A DNA stretch of 64,000 nucleotides from Allobosea sp. (lineage in GTDB: Bacteria; Pseudomonadota; Alphaproteobacteria; Rhizobiales; Kaistiaceae), in assembly GCA_017307955.1 (NCBI GenBank), contig JAFKFV010000011.1, positions 1 through 64,000 on the forward strand, in the 5' to 3' direction. This document shows, piece after piece, positions 48,224 through 57,627 of the stretch. Numbering within the stretch: position 1 is the stretch's first letter; each line of letters opens with the position of its first letter. Under the pieces are notes generated by a model, which saw nothing but the letters and a program-made list of their open reading frames with translations, did no database searches and had not been told where the DNA came from. The translations under genes and the position numbers were made by a program.

Positions 48224-49573
48224 ATGGCGACGACATCGCCGGACATCGCGACGGGCCGTCTTGCGCCCGATCAGTATGCGGCCAATTTCAGCGACATCCA
48301 CCCCCCGCTCGGCGATCACGAGGCGCTGGTCGAGGCTGATCGCTGCTATTTCTGCTATGACGCGCCCTGCGTCAAAGCCTGCCCGACCTCGATCGACATC
48401 CCGCTCTTCATCCGCCAGATCCTGACCGGCAATCCGATCGGCTCGGCGGAGACGATCCTGTCGCAGAACATCCTCGGCGGCATGTGCGCCCGCGTCTGCC
48501 CGACCGAGACGCTCTGCGAGGAGGCCTGCGTCCGCGAGGAGGCGGAGGGCAAGCCGGTCAAGATCGGCCTGCTTCAGCGCTACGCCACCGATGTCTTGAT
48601 GGACGAGACGGGCGAGCAGCCCTTCCCGCGCGCGGCCGCGACCGGCAAGCGCGTCGCCGTCGTCGGCGGCGGGCCGGCGGGCCTTTCCGCCGCGCACCGC
48701 CTCGCCATGCATGGCCATGACGTCGTCATCTATGACGCCCGCGAGAAGGCCGGCGGCCTCAACGAATATGGCATCGCCGCCTACAAGGCGCCGGACGGCT
48801 TCGCGCAGGCGGAGGTCGAGTTCGTGCTGTCGATCGGCGGCATCACCGTCGAGCATGGCAAGGCGCTCGGCCGCGACATCGCGCTGTCCGAATTGAGCCA
48901 GGCCTATGACGCCGTCTTCCTCGGCATGGGTCTCGCCGGCGTCAATGCGCTGGCGCTCGACGGCGAGGACCTTCCCGGTGCGATGGACGCCGTCGGCTAT
49001 ATCGCCGATCTCCGCCAGGCGGCCGATCTTTCCACGCTGCCCGTCGGCGGCCGCGTCGTCGTCATCGGCGGCGGCATGACCGCGGTCGACGTCGCCGTCC
49101 AGTCGAAGCGGCTCGGCGCCAAGGAGGTAACCATGGTCTACCGGCGCGGGCCGGAGAAGATGGGCGCCTCGCGCTACGAGCAGGAGCTGGCCGCGACCAA
49201 CGGCGTCGTCATCCGTCATTACGCGAAGCCCGCGCGCCTCCTCGTCGAGAACGGCCATGTCGCCGGCGTCGAGTTCGAGGAGACGGCGGAGCGCGAGGGC
49301 CGGCTGATCGGCACCGGCGCCACCTTCACCCTTCCGGCCGACATGGTGTTCAAGGCCATCGGCCAGACGCTGGTGCCGGCGGCGCTCAACAGCTCGGCCG
49401 CGGCGATCGTGCTCGAAGGCGGGAAGATCCGCGTCGACGACGAGCGGCGCACCTCGCTTCCCGGCGTCTGGGCCGGTGGCGACTGCGCGGCGACCGGCGA
49501 GGATCTCACCGTCGCCGCCGTCGCCGACGGACGCATCGCCGCCGAATCCATCCACCGCGCGCTTTCCGCCTGA
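48224..49573 (+). CDS. preT: NAD-dependent dihydropyrimidine dehydrogenase, PreT subunit
   Basis: The 449-residue flavoprotein reduces uracil and thymine together with PreA, the first step of the reductive pyrimidine pathway. The N-terminal part has eight cysteines for two Fe-S clusters (Cys41, 44, 49, 53 and Cys88, 92, 98, 102). FAD-binding GGGPAGLSAAHRL is near 146 and NAD-binding VVVIGGGMTAVDVA is near 285. The ATG at 48224 follows GAGGGAGAAGCAC. It is followed 14 bases later by preA. Confidence 0.92.
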   Translation: MATTSPDIATGRLAPDQYAANFSDIHPPLGDHEALVEADRCYFCYDAPCVKACPTSIDIPLFIRQILTGNPIGSAETILSQNILGGMCARVCPTETLCEEACVREEAEGKPVKIGLLQRYATDVLMDETGEQPFPRAAATGKRVAVVGGGPAGLSAAHRLAMHGHDVVIYDAREKAGGLNEYGIAAYKAPDGFAQAEVEFVLSIGGITVEHGKALGRDIALSELSQAYDAVFLGMGLAGVNALALDGEDLPGAMDAVGYIADLRQAADLSTLPVGGRVVVIGGGMTAVDVAVQSKRLGAKEVTMVYRRGPEKMGASRYEQELAATNGVVIRHYAKPARLLVENGHVAGVEFEETAEREGRLIGTGATFTLPADMVFKAIGQTLVPAALNSSAAAIVLEGGKIRVDDERRTSLPGVWAGGDCAATGEDLTVAAVADGRIAAESIHRALSA

Positions 49574-49587
49574 GGGGGGACGTCAGC

Positions 49588-50910
49588 ATGGCCAATCTCG
49601 CGAGTAATTTCGTCGGCATCAAATCGCCGAACCCGTTCTGGCTCGCCTCGGCGCCGCCGACCGACAAGGCCTACAATGTCGTTCGCGCCTTCAAGGAAGG
49701 TTGGGGCGGCGTCGTCTGGAAGACGCTCGGCACCGATCCGCCGGTGGTCAATGTCTCCGGCCCGCGCTACGGCGCCATCCATGCTGGCGACCGCCGGCTG
49801 ATCGGGCTCAACAATATCGAGCTCATCACTGACCGGCCGCTCGAGATCAACCTCCGCGAGATCAAGGAAGTGAAGCGCGACTGGCCCGACCGGGCACTGG
49901 TCGTCTCGCTGATGGTCCCCTGCGAGGAGCATTACTGGAAGGACATCCTCGCCAAGGTCGAGGACACCGGCTGCGACGGCGTCGAACTCAATTTCGGCTG
50001 CCCGCACGGCATGTCCGAGCGCGGCATGGGCGCGGCGGTCGGTCAGGTTCCAGAATATGTCGAGATGGTCACGCGCTGGTGCAAGCAGCACACGCGCATG
50101 CCCGTCATCGTCAAGTTGACGCCCAACATCTCCGATGTCCGCCAGCCGGCGCGCGCCGCCCATCGCGGCGGCGCCGACGCGGTGTCGCTGATCAACACCG
50201 TCAACTCGATCATCGGCGTCGACATCGACACCTTCTCGCCGCTGCCCTCGATCGACGGCAAGGGCAGCCATGGCGGCTATTGCGGCCCCGCGGTGAAGCC
50301 GATCGCGCTCAACATGACGGCCGAGATCGCGCGCGACCGCGAGACGCGCGGCCTGCCGATCTCCGGCATCGGCGGCATCACGACGTGGCGCGACGCGGTC
50401 GAGTTCATGGCGCTCGGCGCCGGCAATGTGCAGGTCTGCACGGCGGCGATGACCTATGGCTTCCGCATCGTCAAGGACATGATCACCGGCCTTTCCGAAT
50501 ATATGGACAGGCACGGCTTCACATCCGTCGACGAGATCACCGGCCGCGCCGTCGGCAATGTGACGGACTGGCAGTATCTCAACCTCAACTATGTCGCCAA
50601 GGCGAAGATCGACCAGGATCTCTGCATCAAGTGCGGCCGCTGCCACATCGCCTGCGAGGACACCTCGCATCAGGCGATCACCGCGATGGTCGACGGCAAG
50701 CGCCATTTCGAGGTCATCGACGCCGAATGCGTCGGCTGCAATCTCTGCGTCAATGTCTGCCCGGTCGAGAACTGCATCACCATGGAAGAGATGGTGGGCG
50801 GCGTCGACCCGCGCACCGGCATCGCGGTGACCGGCGACTACGCCAACTGGACGACGCATCCCAACAACCCGATGGCGAAGCCCGCCGTGGTGGTGGAACC
50901 GGCGGAGTAG
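49588..50910 (+). CDS. preA: NAD-dependent dihydropyrimidine dehydrogenase, PreA subunit
   Basis: The 440-residue catalytic subunit has a dihydroorotate-dehydrogenase-like FMN barrel (SNFVGIKSPNPFWLASAPPT, then ELNFGCPHGMSERGMG and ISGIGGITTWRDAVEFM). A C-terminal two-cluster ferredoxin domain follows, with cysteines 346, 349, 352, 356 and 381, 384, 387, 391. It receives electrons from PreT. The later pathway genes (dihydropyrimidinase, beta-ureidopropionase) are not in this window. Confidence 0.93.
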   Translation: MANLASNFVGIKSPNPFWLASAPPTDKAYNVVRAFKEGWGGVVWKTLGTDPPVVNVSGPRYGAIHAGDRRLIGLNNIELITDRPLEINLREIKEVKRDWPDRALVVSLMVPCEEHYWKDILAKVEDTGCDGVELNFGCPHGMSERGMGAAVGQVPEYVEMVTRWCKQHTRMPVIVKLTPNISDVRQPARAAHRGGADAVSLINTVNSIIGVDIDTFSPLPSIDGKGSHGGYCGPAVKPIALNMTAEIARDRETRGLPISGIGGITTWRDAVEFMALGAGNVQVCTAAMTYGFRIVKDMITGLSEYMDRHGFTSVDEITGRAVGNVTDWQYLNLNYVAKAKIDQDLCIKCGRCHIACEDTSHQAITAMVDGKRHFEVIDAECVGCNLCVNVCPVENCITMEEMVGGVDPRTGIAVTGDYANWTTHPNNPMAKPAVVVEPAE

Positions 50911-50970
50911 CTGCTGGACGGTCAGAGGGCGGTATCCGCTCCGCCTTCGTCCGCAGGCGACAGGCGTGGC

Positions 50971-51882
50971 TCAACCCGCGCTTTGTCGCGGCGCGAACCC
51001 GAAATGGCGGCGGAAGGCATGGCCGAAGGCACTCTCCGAGATATAGCCGACGTCAGCCGCGACGCTTTTGATGCTCTCATGACGTGAAGCCAGAGCGGCA
51101 CGGGCGCGTGTCATGCGCCAGTTCCGGACATAGGCAAGCGGCGGCAGGCCGATCTGGCGGGCGAAGGCGGCCGAGAACGCAGCCCGCGACATGCCGGCCT
51201 CGGCGGCGAGATCGGCGACTGTCCAGGACCGTGCGATATCGCCGTGAAAGCACCGCAGCGCCCGGCCGAGGCGTGGGTCCGCGAGTGCTCCGAACCAGCC
51301 GCCGATCGCGTCTGGCGCCGAGGCCAGTGCGCGGATGGCCTGAACCATCAGAACTTCAGCGAGCCTTGCCGTGACGACCGCCCGTCCTATCCCGGCCATG
51401 GCCGTTTCATGGTCCAGAAGCGCCAGGACGGCCGCGATCGCAGCCGCCTCCGGTGCTGTGCCGGCGATGTGCATGACCGGCGGCAACAGGTCGAGCAGAA
51501 AGCCGCCGGCATCCGGCGCGAACGCAATTCCGCCGCCAAGCGCGACCATCTCGTCGCCGCCGAGATGAACACGATCGTTTCCATCTGCGTAGAGTGACGA
51601 CCCCTCGATCGGCGTCGCGGCGGGATCACTCGCGATCGTGTAGGCGCTCCGGCCGATCAGGCAGCAATCGCCCGCGACGATCCGCAGCGGCAGCCGGTCA
51701 GGCAGAAGAAGCCAGCCCGCACCGCGAAGCTGCGCGACGAATTTCAATCGTTCGAGCGCGGGAAAGGTCAGGGCCCATTCGCCAGCCGCCTCGAAGCGCG
51801 TCGTCCTGATCGGGCGCGCGCCGAGCACGAACAGCACGTCGGCCAGTGGGTCAAGATTTCTAGACGATTGCGATAGATTCAT
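50971..51882 (-). CDS. AraC-family transcriptional regulator with cupin-type N-terminal domain
   Basis: The 303-residue protein has an N-terminal cupin_6-like sensor (LADVLFVLGARPIRTTRFEAAGEW onward). A C-terminal AraC DNA-binding domain follows (about 205-300), with WTVADLAAEAGMSRAAFSAAFA and SIKSVAADVGYISESAFGHAFRR as the two helix-turn-helix units. It is divergent from an SDR gene at 51945, which is its likely target. This arrangement (cupin_6 AraC divergent from an SDR) is common in Proteobacteria. Confidence 0.88.
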   Translation of the reverse strand: MNLSQSSRNLDPLADVLFVLGARPIRTTRFEAAGEWALTFPALERLKFVAQLRGAGWLLLPDRLPLRIVAGDCCLIGRSAYTIASDPAATPIEGSSLYADGNDRVHLGGDEMVALGGGIAFAPDAGGFLLDLLPPVMHIAGTAPEAAAIAAVLALLDHETAMAGIGRAVVTARLAEVLMVQAIRALASAPDAIGGWFGALADPRLGRALRCFHGDIARSWTVADLAAEAGMSRAAFSAAFARQIGLPPLAYVRNWRMTRARAALASRHESIKSVAADVGYISESAFGHAFRRHFGFAPRQSAG

Positions 51883-51906
51883 GGCCGGATGAGCATAGAT
51901 CGTCTA
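51861..51906. repeat. Inverted repeat flanking the AraC gene start
   Basis: TAGACGAT at 51861-51868 and ATCGTCTA at 51899-51906 are perfect 8-bp inverted arms 30 bases apart. The first arm lies within the first codons of the AraC gene and the second in the divergent promoter region. They may be half-sites for the AraC protein, which is inference. Confidence 0.5.
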
Positions 51907-51944
51907 AGCGCGGATGACTACCTTTGGTGGAAAGGAGAACCATC

Positions 51945-52679
51945 ATGGGCATCAGCGGCAAGGTTGTCATCATCACCGGCGCGAGCAGCGGCATAGGCCG
52001 TGCGACGGCAATTCTCCTGGCGGAAGCCGGCGCGACCGTGGTCCTCGGTGCGCGGCGGGAAGACGCGCTTGCGTCGATCGCCCGCGACATCGTCGCGGCA
52101 GGGGGAAGGGCCATCTACAAGGCGACCGATGTCAGCGTGCGCGCCGATCTCAAAGCGCTGGTGCAGCATGCCGTCGGCGAGGCTGGCTGCCTCGACGTCA
52201 TCGTCAACAATGCCGGCATCAGCCCGATCTCGCGCTTCGACGCGTTGCGGGTCGAGGATTGGGACGCGATGATCGACGTCAATCTCCGCGGCACGCTCTA
52301 TGGCATTGCCGCCGCGCTGCCGGTCTTCGAACGTCAGCGCAGCGGACATGTCATTAACGTCGTCTCGACCGCCGGTCTCAAGATCGTGCCGACCATGGGC
52401 GTCTATGCTGCCACCAAGAATGCCGTGCGGACGGTCAGCGAGGCGTTGCGACAGGAGTCGGGGCCGCATCTGAGGGTCACCGAGGTATCTCCCGGAATGA
52501 TCGCGACCAATCTCGGCGACTCCGTCTCGGACAGGGCGGTGCGGGATGCCCTTGCCGCCCGGCTGGAGGCGATCGCGATTTCGCCGTCAGCGATCGCGAG
52601 GGGGATCGCGTTTGCCATTGATCAGCCCGATGACGTCGAGGTCGGCAGTATCGTCATCAGGCCTACGGCCCAGGACTGA
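51945..52679 (+). CDS. Short-chain dehydrogenase/reductase
   Basis: This 244-residue classical SDR has TGASSGIG at 11-18 (NADP-type), NNAG at 88-91 and catalytic Ser141, Tyr154 and Lys158 (YAATK). The last third follows the YdfG/clavulanate-dehydrogenase-like pattern (VSPGMIATNLGDSV). ATG 51945 follows AAAGGAGAACC. It is divergent from the AraC regulator. The substrate is unknown. Confidence 0.88.
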   Translation: MGISGKVVIITGASSGIGRATAILLAEAGATVVLGARREDALASIARDIVAAGGRAIYKATDVSVRADLKALVQHAVGEAGCLDVIVNNAGISPISRFDALRVEDWDAMIDVNLRGTLYGIAAALPVFERQRSGHVINVVSTAGLKIVPTMGVYAATKNAVRTVSEALRQESGPHLRVTEVSPGMIATNLGDSVSDRAVRDALAARLEAIAISPSAIARGIAFAIDQPDDVEVGSIVIRPTAQD

Positions 52680-52734
52680 GCACGGCGAACCAAAGCCGCT
52701 TCCCGGTGCATGATGCCGAGCCCGCCAGCAGGCG

Positions 52735-53382
52735 CTACCGCCCGAAGATTCCGACGAGGATCACATCCTCGAGCGCGCGCGTGGCGGCTTCGAAATGGCG
52801 GTCGCCCGCGGCCTTGTCGCCGAGGACCGAGCGGATCTGCACCTCGAAGTCGGCATAGTGCTGCGTCGTCGCCCAGACCATGAAGATGAGGTGATAGGGG
52901 TCGACCGGCGCCATGCGACCCTCGGCGATCCAGCGCCGCATCAGCGCGGCCTTCTCGTCGACGAGCGATTTAAGACGGGTGCCGAGCACGACGCCGAGGA
53001 CGGGCGCCCCCTGCAGCATCTCCATCGCATAGAGGCGCGATGCCTTCGGGTTGTCGCGCGACATTTCGAGCTTGCGGTCGAGATAGGCTCGGAGCTCCTC
53101 GCGCGGGTCATCGCCGGCGCCGAGCGCTTCGAGCGGCTGCAGCCAGTCCTCGAGGGTCCGGCGCAGAACGGATAAATAGATGTCGTCCTTGCGGCGGAAA
53201 TAATAGAGGAGGTTCGGCTTGGTCATGCCGGCAAGCGCGGCGATCTGGTCGATCGTCGCGCCGCGGAGGCCATAGCTGGAAAAGATCTCGAGCGCGGCGT
53301 CGAGAATCCGCTCTTCGTTCTCTTCCTGGATGCGCGTGCGCTTCTTGGTCTGCCGCGCGCGCGCCGTCTCGGCGATGGTCAT
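52735..53382 (-). CDS. TetR-family regulator of the RutR type
   Basis: The 215-residue protein follows E. coli RutR closely through both domains. It has EERILDAALEIFSSYGLRGA and MTKPNLLYYFRRKDDIYLSVL for DNA binding. SRLYAMEMLQGAPVL and DPYHLIFMVWATTQHYADFEVQI, which shape the uracil/thymine pocket in RutR, are also present. RutR controls pyrimidine use in response to uracil. With preT-preA and a RutR-like box at 48089-48104 nearby, it is very likely the pyrimidine regulator here. It ends a few tens of bases from the SDR stop (convergent). Confidence 0.88.
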   Translation of the reverse strand: MTIAETARARQTKKRTRIQEENEERILDAALEIFSSYGLRGATIDQIAALAGMTKPNLLYYFRRKDDIYLSVLRRTLEDWLQPLEALGAGDDPREELRAYLDRKLEMSRDNPKASRLYAMEMLQGAPVLGVVLGTRLKSLVDEKAALMRRWIAEGRMAPVDPYHLIFMVWATTQHYADFEVQIRSVLGDKAAGDRHFEAATRALEDVILVGIFGR

Positions 53383-53532
53383 CGGGGTGACGGCGCCTTG
53401 AAAGTGGGCCCGAAGGCCGAGGGGCCGCCGGCTGCGCGCCGGCGGATGCGGGCCGACAGTGTCGCCGATCCGGCGGCGCGATCAACCCTTTGCGTGCGCC
53501 GGCCGTCTCGCGACCGGCGGCACCGGCCGAAA

Positions 53533-54066
53533 TCAGCCCGCAGCGACCTTGCGGTCACGGCGGCGGTCATGGACCGGCTGATAGGCGATGCGCGAGTGAT
53601 ACTCGCAATAGGGAATGCCGGAACCGGAGCGCTGGCCGCAGAAATGGAAGCCTTCGGTGCTCGGATCGCCGATCGGCCATTTGCAGGTCTGCTCGGTCAG
53701 CGTCAGGATCGTCGCATGCAGGCTGATCGGCACCACGACCGGCGCGTTTTCAGGACGCGACAGGCGACGCGGCTCGGGCGCCGTCTCGGCGACCGGCTTC
53801 AGCGCATTGTTGCCCGCGACGAGCGGGCGCGGCGCCGCGGTGCCGCGCGCCGGCGATGCCGTGCGGCTGGTGGCGACGGCGGGCTTGCGGGCCCGCGCGG
53901 TCGGCGCGGCCGCCGGCTTGGCGCGGCCGGACAGGCTCAGCCTGTGCACCTTGCCGATCACGGCATTGCGCGTCACGCCGCCGAGTTCCGAGGCGATCTG
54001 ACTGGCGCTGAGCCCGTCGATCCAGAGCTTCTTCAGCAACTCAACCCGTTCGTCCGTCCAAGTCAT
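53533..54066 (-). CDS. gcrA: Cell-cycle regulator GcrA
   Basis: The 177-residue protein starts MTWTDERVELLKKLWIDGLSASQIASELGG, followed by VTRNAVIGKVHRLSL. This is the GcrA DNA-binding domain, which recognises GANTC sites methylated by CcrM and works with sigma-70. A basic, Ala/Pro-rich linker follows (about 50-115). The C-terminal zinc-like CKWPIGDPSTEGFHFCGQ and PYCEYH (Cys residues and His) engages the sigma factor. It is transcribed alone. Confidence 0.94.
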   Translation of the reverse strand: MTWTDERVELLKKLWIDGLSASQIASELGGVTRNAVIGKVHRLSLSGRAKPAAAPTARARKPAVATSRTASPARGTAAPRPLVAGNNALKPVAETAPEPRRLSRPENAPVVVPISLHATILTLTEQTCKWPIGDPSTEGFHFCGQRSGSGIPYCEYHSRIAYQPVHDRRRDRKVAAG

Positions 54067-54097
54067 CGCATATCCTTGTCCGTCGGAGCGACAGTTT

Positions 54098-54300
54098 GAA
54101 TCCCTGATGAACGCCGTCCGAACCGTAGACGGCGGGCAAACTCGGCACATTGTTCAGGAAGGTCTGTCGCTCGATATTTCGTATCTTAACGAATGTTAAG
54201 CTACTATATGGCGTGACTCTCTGACAAGAGTCGGGGGGAATCGATGGCGCTTCAAAGATCGTTTTCCCCAGTTTCGGTCGCGACCAGCGAAGATTGAGTC
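54098..54300. promoter_or_regulatory. GANTC-rich regulatory region upstream of gcrA with a CtrA-like half-palindrome
   Basis: Five GANTC (CcrM) sites lie at 54098, 54215, 54228, 54238 and 54296. CTTAAC-GAAT-GTTAAG at 54185-54200 is a perfect inverted repeat containing TTAA-N6-TTAA, one base short of the CtrA spacing. The 409-base gap 54067-54475 otherwise holds only the argD promoter. Confidence 0.65.
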
Positions 54301-54347
54301 GCGTCAATCGGTTAGCCGCCTCCCGGATGCGGCAGGCGGCCGCTTCC

Positions 54348-54376
54348 TTGACAGAAATCGTCACGACCGTGATATA
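54348..54376 (+). promoter_or_regulatory. Sigma-70 promoter for argD-argF-hslO
   Basis: TTGACA at 54348-54353 and GATATA at 54371-54376 are separated by exactly 17 bases. The start codon of argD is 100 bases downstream. Confidence 0.75.
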
Positions 54377-54475
54377 AGGGCAACGCTAATAGGTGCTGCC
54401 CGGCGCGACGGCCTCGGGTGGCACCTTTGATTTTTGAGCCTCCCTTCCACCCGCGGAAAGTCCCAAGGAGGGCAC

Positions 54476-55693
54476 ATGACCGCCCCCGCATCCACTGCTC
54501 CGAACGCATCCGGCAGCCTCTTCGATACGTTTGCGCGTGCGCCGCTGTCGTTCGAGCGAGGGGAGGGCGCGTGGCTCTATACCGCGGACGGCGAGGCCTA
54601 TCTCGACTTCTCGTCGGGCATCGCGGTCAATTCGCTCGGCCATGCCAATCCGGCCCTGGTCGCGGCCCTGACCGAGCAGGCCGGCAAGCTCTGGCATACC
54701 TCGAACCTCTTCCGCATCCCGGGCCAGGAGCGGCTCGCCGACCGGCTCGTCGCGGCGAGCTTCGCCGATCGCGTCTTTTTCGCCAATTCGGGCGCCGAGG
54801 CGAACGAATGCGCCATCAAGACGGCGCGGCGCTACCACTATGTGAACGGCCATCCCGAGCGCTATCGCATCCTGACGGTCGAGGGCGCCTTCCATGGCCG
54901 CACGCTGGCGACGCTCGCCGCCGGCGGCCAGCAGAAATATCTGGAAGGCTTCGGCCCCAAGGCGGACGGCTTCGACCAGGTCGCCTTTGGCGACATCTCG
55001 CTCGTCAAGGCGGCGGTGACCCCCGAGACGGCGGCGGTGATGATCGAGCCGTTGCAGGGCGAGGGCGGCGTGCGTGCCTTTTCGAACGGCTTCCTGCGCG
55101 AGCTTCGGGCGCTCTGCGACGCCGAGGGGCTGCTGCTGATCATGGACGAGGTGCAGACCGGCATCGGCCGCACCGGCAAGCTCTTCGCCTATGAGTGGAC
55201 CGGCATCGCGCCGGACATCCTCACATCGGCCAAGGGCATCGGTGGCGGCTTCCCGCTCGGCGCCTGCCTCGCCACCAACGAGGCGGCGAAGGGCATGACG
55301 CCCGGAACGCATGGCACCACCTTCGGCGGCAACCCGCTCGCCATGGCGGTCGGCAATGCCGTGCTCGACGTCGTGCTCGCGGACGGCTTCCTCGATCATG
55401 TGCGCGAGACGGGCCTCTATCTGAAGCAGCGGCTGGCGGCGCTGGTCGACCGCTTCCCCGACGTCTTCGACGGCGTGCGCGGCGAGGGGCTGCTCGTCGG
55501 CCTCCATGGCGTGAAGCCCGTGCCGGAGATCGTCGGCGCGCTGCGTGGCCAGCACATGCTCGTCGCCGGCGCCGGCGACAATGTCGTGCGCCTGCTGCCG
55601 CCGCTGACGATCGGCCGCGAGGAGGTCGATGCCGCGCTCGAGAAGCTCGAGGCCGCCGCCGCGACCCTCGCCCCTGCGTGCGCCGACGCCTGA
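54476..55693 (+). CDS. argD: Acetylornithine aminotransferase
   Basis: This 405-residue class III PLP enzyme converts N-acetylglutamate semialdehyde to N-acetylornithine in arginine synthesis. It has [32 protein letters not shown], Asp224 in LIMDEVQTG and the PLP lysine Lys253 in [11 protein letters not shown] 54476 follows AAGGAGGGCAC. It is followed after 12 bases by argF, so the ArgD role is favoured over other class III aminotransferases. Confidence 0.93.
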   Translation: MTAPASTAPNASGSLFDTFARAPLSFERGEGAWLYTADGEAYLDFSSGIAVNSLGHANPALVAALTEQAGKLWHTSNLFRIPGQERLADRLVAASFADRVFFANSGAEANECAIKTARRYHYVNGHPERYRILTVEGAFHGRTLATLAAGGQQKYLEGFGPKADGFDQVAFGDISLVKAAVTPETAAVMIEPLQGEGGVRAFSNGFLRELRALCDAEGLLLIMDEVQTGIGRTGKLFAYEWTGIAPDILTSAKGIGGGFPLGACLATNEAAKGMTPGTHGTTFGGNPLAMAVGNAVLDVVLADGFLDHVRETGLYLKQRLAALVDRFPDVFDGVRGEGLLVGLHGVKPVPEIVGALRGQHMLVAGAGDNVVRLLPPLTIGREEVDAALEKLEAAAATLAPACADA

Positions 55694-55705
55694 GGTCACG
55701 CCATC

Positions 55706-56632
55706 ATGATCCGGCATTTCCTCGATCTATCCGATTTCGATTCCGCCACGCTCCAGGGCATCCTCGATCGCGCCCGCACGCTCCGGAGCAGCCGCAACGG
55801 CGCCCGCGACGGCGTGGGCCCGCTGGCCGGCAAGGTGCTGGCGCTCGTGTTCGAGCAGCCCTCGACGCGAACCCGCGTCTCCTTCGATGTCGGCATGCGC
55901 GAGCTTGGCGGCCAGACGCTGATGCTCACCGGCGCCGAGATGCAGCTCGGCCGCGGCGAGACCATCGCCGACACGGCGCGCGTCATGTCGCGCTATGTCG
56001 ACGCCATCATGATCCGCATCCTCGACCAGGATTCGCTGCAGGAGCTGGCGGCGCATGCGACGGTGCCCGTCATCAACGGCCTGACGCGCCGCTCGCATCC
56101 CTGCCAGGTGATGGCCGATATCCTCACCTTCGAGGATCATCGCGGCCCGATCGCCGGCAAGACGGTCGCCTGGGTCGGCGACACCAACAATGTGCTGGCC
56201 TCCTGGGTCCATGCCGCGGCGCGCTTCGACTTCAGCCTGAAGATCGCGACGCCGCCCGAGCTCGCGCCCTCGCGCCGCCTGCTCGACTGGGCGCGCGCAG
56301 AAGGCGCCGCCGTGGTCGCCGGCGAGGACGCCGACTGGGCGGCGGCCGGCGCCGACTGCATCGTCACCGACACCTGGGTGTCGATGGGCGACAGCGAGGC
56401 CGAGCGCCGCCATAACCTCCTGAAGCCCTTCCAGGTCAACGCCCGCCTGATGGCGCGCGCCGCCGAGGGCGCGATCTTCATGCATTGCCTGCCCGCCCAT
56501 CGCGGCGAGGAGGTCACGGGCGAGGTCATGGACGGGCCGCAGTCGGTCGTCTTCGACGAAGCCGAAAACCGTCTCCATGCGCAGAAGGGCATCCTCGCCT
56601 GGGCGCTCGGCGGAGACACGGAGAACAACTGA
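55706..56632 (+). CDS. argF: Ornithine carbamoyltransferase
   Basis: The 308-residue enzyme makes citrulline from ornithine and carbamoyl phosphate. It has the carbamoyl phosphate motif STRTR at 53-57 and the ornithine-side [12 protein letters not shown] motif near residue 260. Length is normal. Its stop codon shares one base with the hslO start (TGATG). Confidence 0.95.
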   Translation: MIRHFLDLSDFDSATLQGILDRARTLRSSRNGARDGVGPLAGKVLALVFEQPSTRTRVSFDVGMRELGGQTLMLTGAEMQLGRGETIADTARVMSRYVDAIMIRILDQDSLQELAAHATVPVINGLTRRSHPCQVMADILTFEDHRGPIAGKTVAWVGDTNNVLASWVHAAARFDFSLKIATPPELAPSRRLLDWARAEGAAVVAGEDADWAAAGADCIVTDTWVSMGDSEAERRHNLLKPFQVNARLMARAAEGAIFMHCLPAHRGEEVTGEVMDGPQSVVFDEAENRLHAQKGILAWALGGDTENN

Positions 56633-57627
56633 TGTCCGAAGTCGGAAATCTCGGGCCCCGCTCGGTGCCGCCGGCGGGCGACGACGCCGTGCTGCCCTTC
56701 GAGATCGAGGGGCTGGACGTGCGCGGCCGCGTCATCCAGATGGGTCCCGCGCTCACCAGCATGCTGGCGCGGCATGATTACCCGCTGCCGGTGGCGAAGC
56801 TGCTCGGCGAGGCGATCGTGCTCGCCGTGCTGCTCGGCTCGTCGCTGAAATTCGAAGGCCAGTTCCTGCTGCAGACGCAGACCGACGGGCCGGTCGACAT
56901 GCTGGTCGTCGATTACCGCACGCCGGGCCGCCTGCGCGCCTATGCCCGCTTCAATGCGGAGCGCGTGGCCGAGATGGCGGGCGCCGGCACGCTGGAGCCG
57001 GCGGCGCTGCTCGGCACGGGCATCCTCGGCATGACCATCGACCAGGGGCCGCATACGAGCCGCTACCAAGGCATCGTGCCGCTCGACGGATCGAGCCTCG
57101 AAGAGGTCGCGCATACCTATTTCGCGCAGTCGGAGCAGATCCCGACCCGCGTGCGGCTCGCGGTTGCCGAGATGATGACCCGCGACGATGCCGGCGCGAT
57201 GGCCCATAGCTGGCGGGCCGGCGGCTTGATGGTGCAGTTCCTGCCGCAGTCCGAGGAGCGCATGCGCCGCCGCGACCTGCCGGGCGGCGATGCACCGGGC
57301 GGCGTCGAAGCCGACGACGGCGACGAGGATGACGCCTGGGTCGAGGCGTCGTCGATGGTCGGCACCATCGAGGATCATGAACTGATCGATCCCGAGGTCC
57401 CGGCCGAGCGGCTGCTCTATCGTCTCTTCCACGAGCGCGGCGTCCGCGTCTTCGAGGCGTCCGGCGTCCGCGACCAGTGCTCGTGCTCGCGCGACAAGAT
57501 CGAGGGCCTGCTGCGCTCCTTCACCGCAGAGGAGATCCGCGATTCCATCGAGGACGGCGCGATCTCCGTCACCTGCGAGTTCTGCGGGCTGCGCTATGTG
57601 TTCGATCCGGCGGAATTCGCCGCCTGA
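56632..57627 (+). CDS. hslO: Redox-regulated chaperone Hsp33
   Basis: This 331-residue cytoplasmic holdase is activated by oxidation. The zinc-binding redox switch is complete: Cys283 and Cys285 (CSC) and Cys315 and Cys318 (CEFC). The N-terminal domain has PALTSMLARHDYP and LGEAIVLAVLLGSSLKF. An acidic insert (about 225-240, EADDGDEDD) precedes the linker. The argD-argF-hslO order is conserved in many alphaproteobacteria. Confidence 0.94.
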   Translation: MSEVGNLGPRSVPPAGDDAVLPFEIEGLDVRGRVIQMGPALTSMLARHDYPLPVAKLLGEAIVLAVLLGSSLKFEGQFLLQTQTDGPVDMLVVDYRTPGRLRAYARFNAERVAEMAGAGTLEPAALLGTGILGMTIDQGPHTSRYQGIVPLDGSSLEEVAHTYFAQSEQIPTRVRLAVAEMMTRDDAGAMAHSWRAGGLMVQFLPQSEERMRRRDLPGGDAPGGVEADDGDEDDAWVEASSMVGTIEDHELIDPEVPAERLLYRLFHERGVRVFEASGVRDQCSCSRDKIEGLLRSFTAEEIRDSIEDGAISVTCEFCGLRYVFDPAEFAA

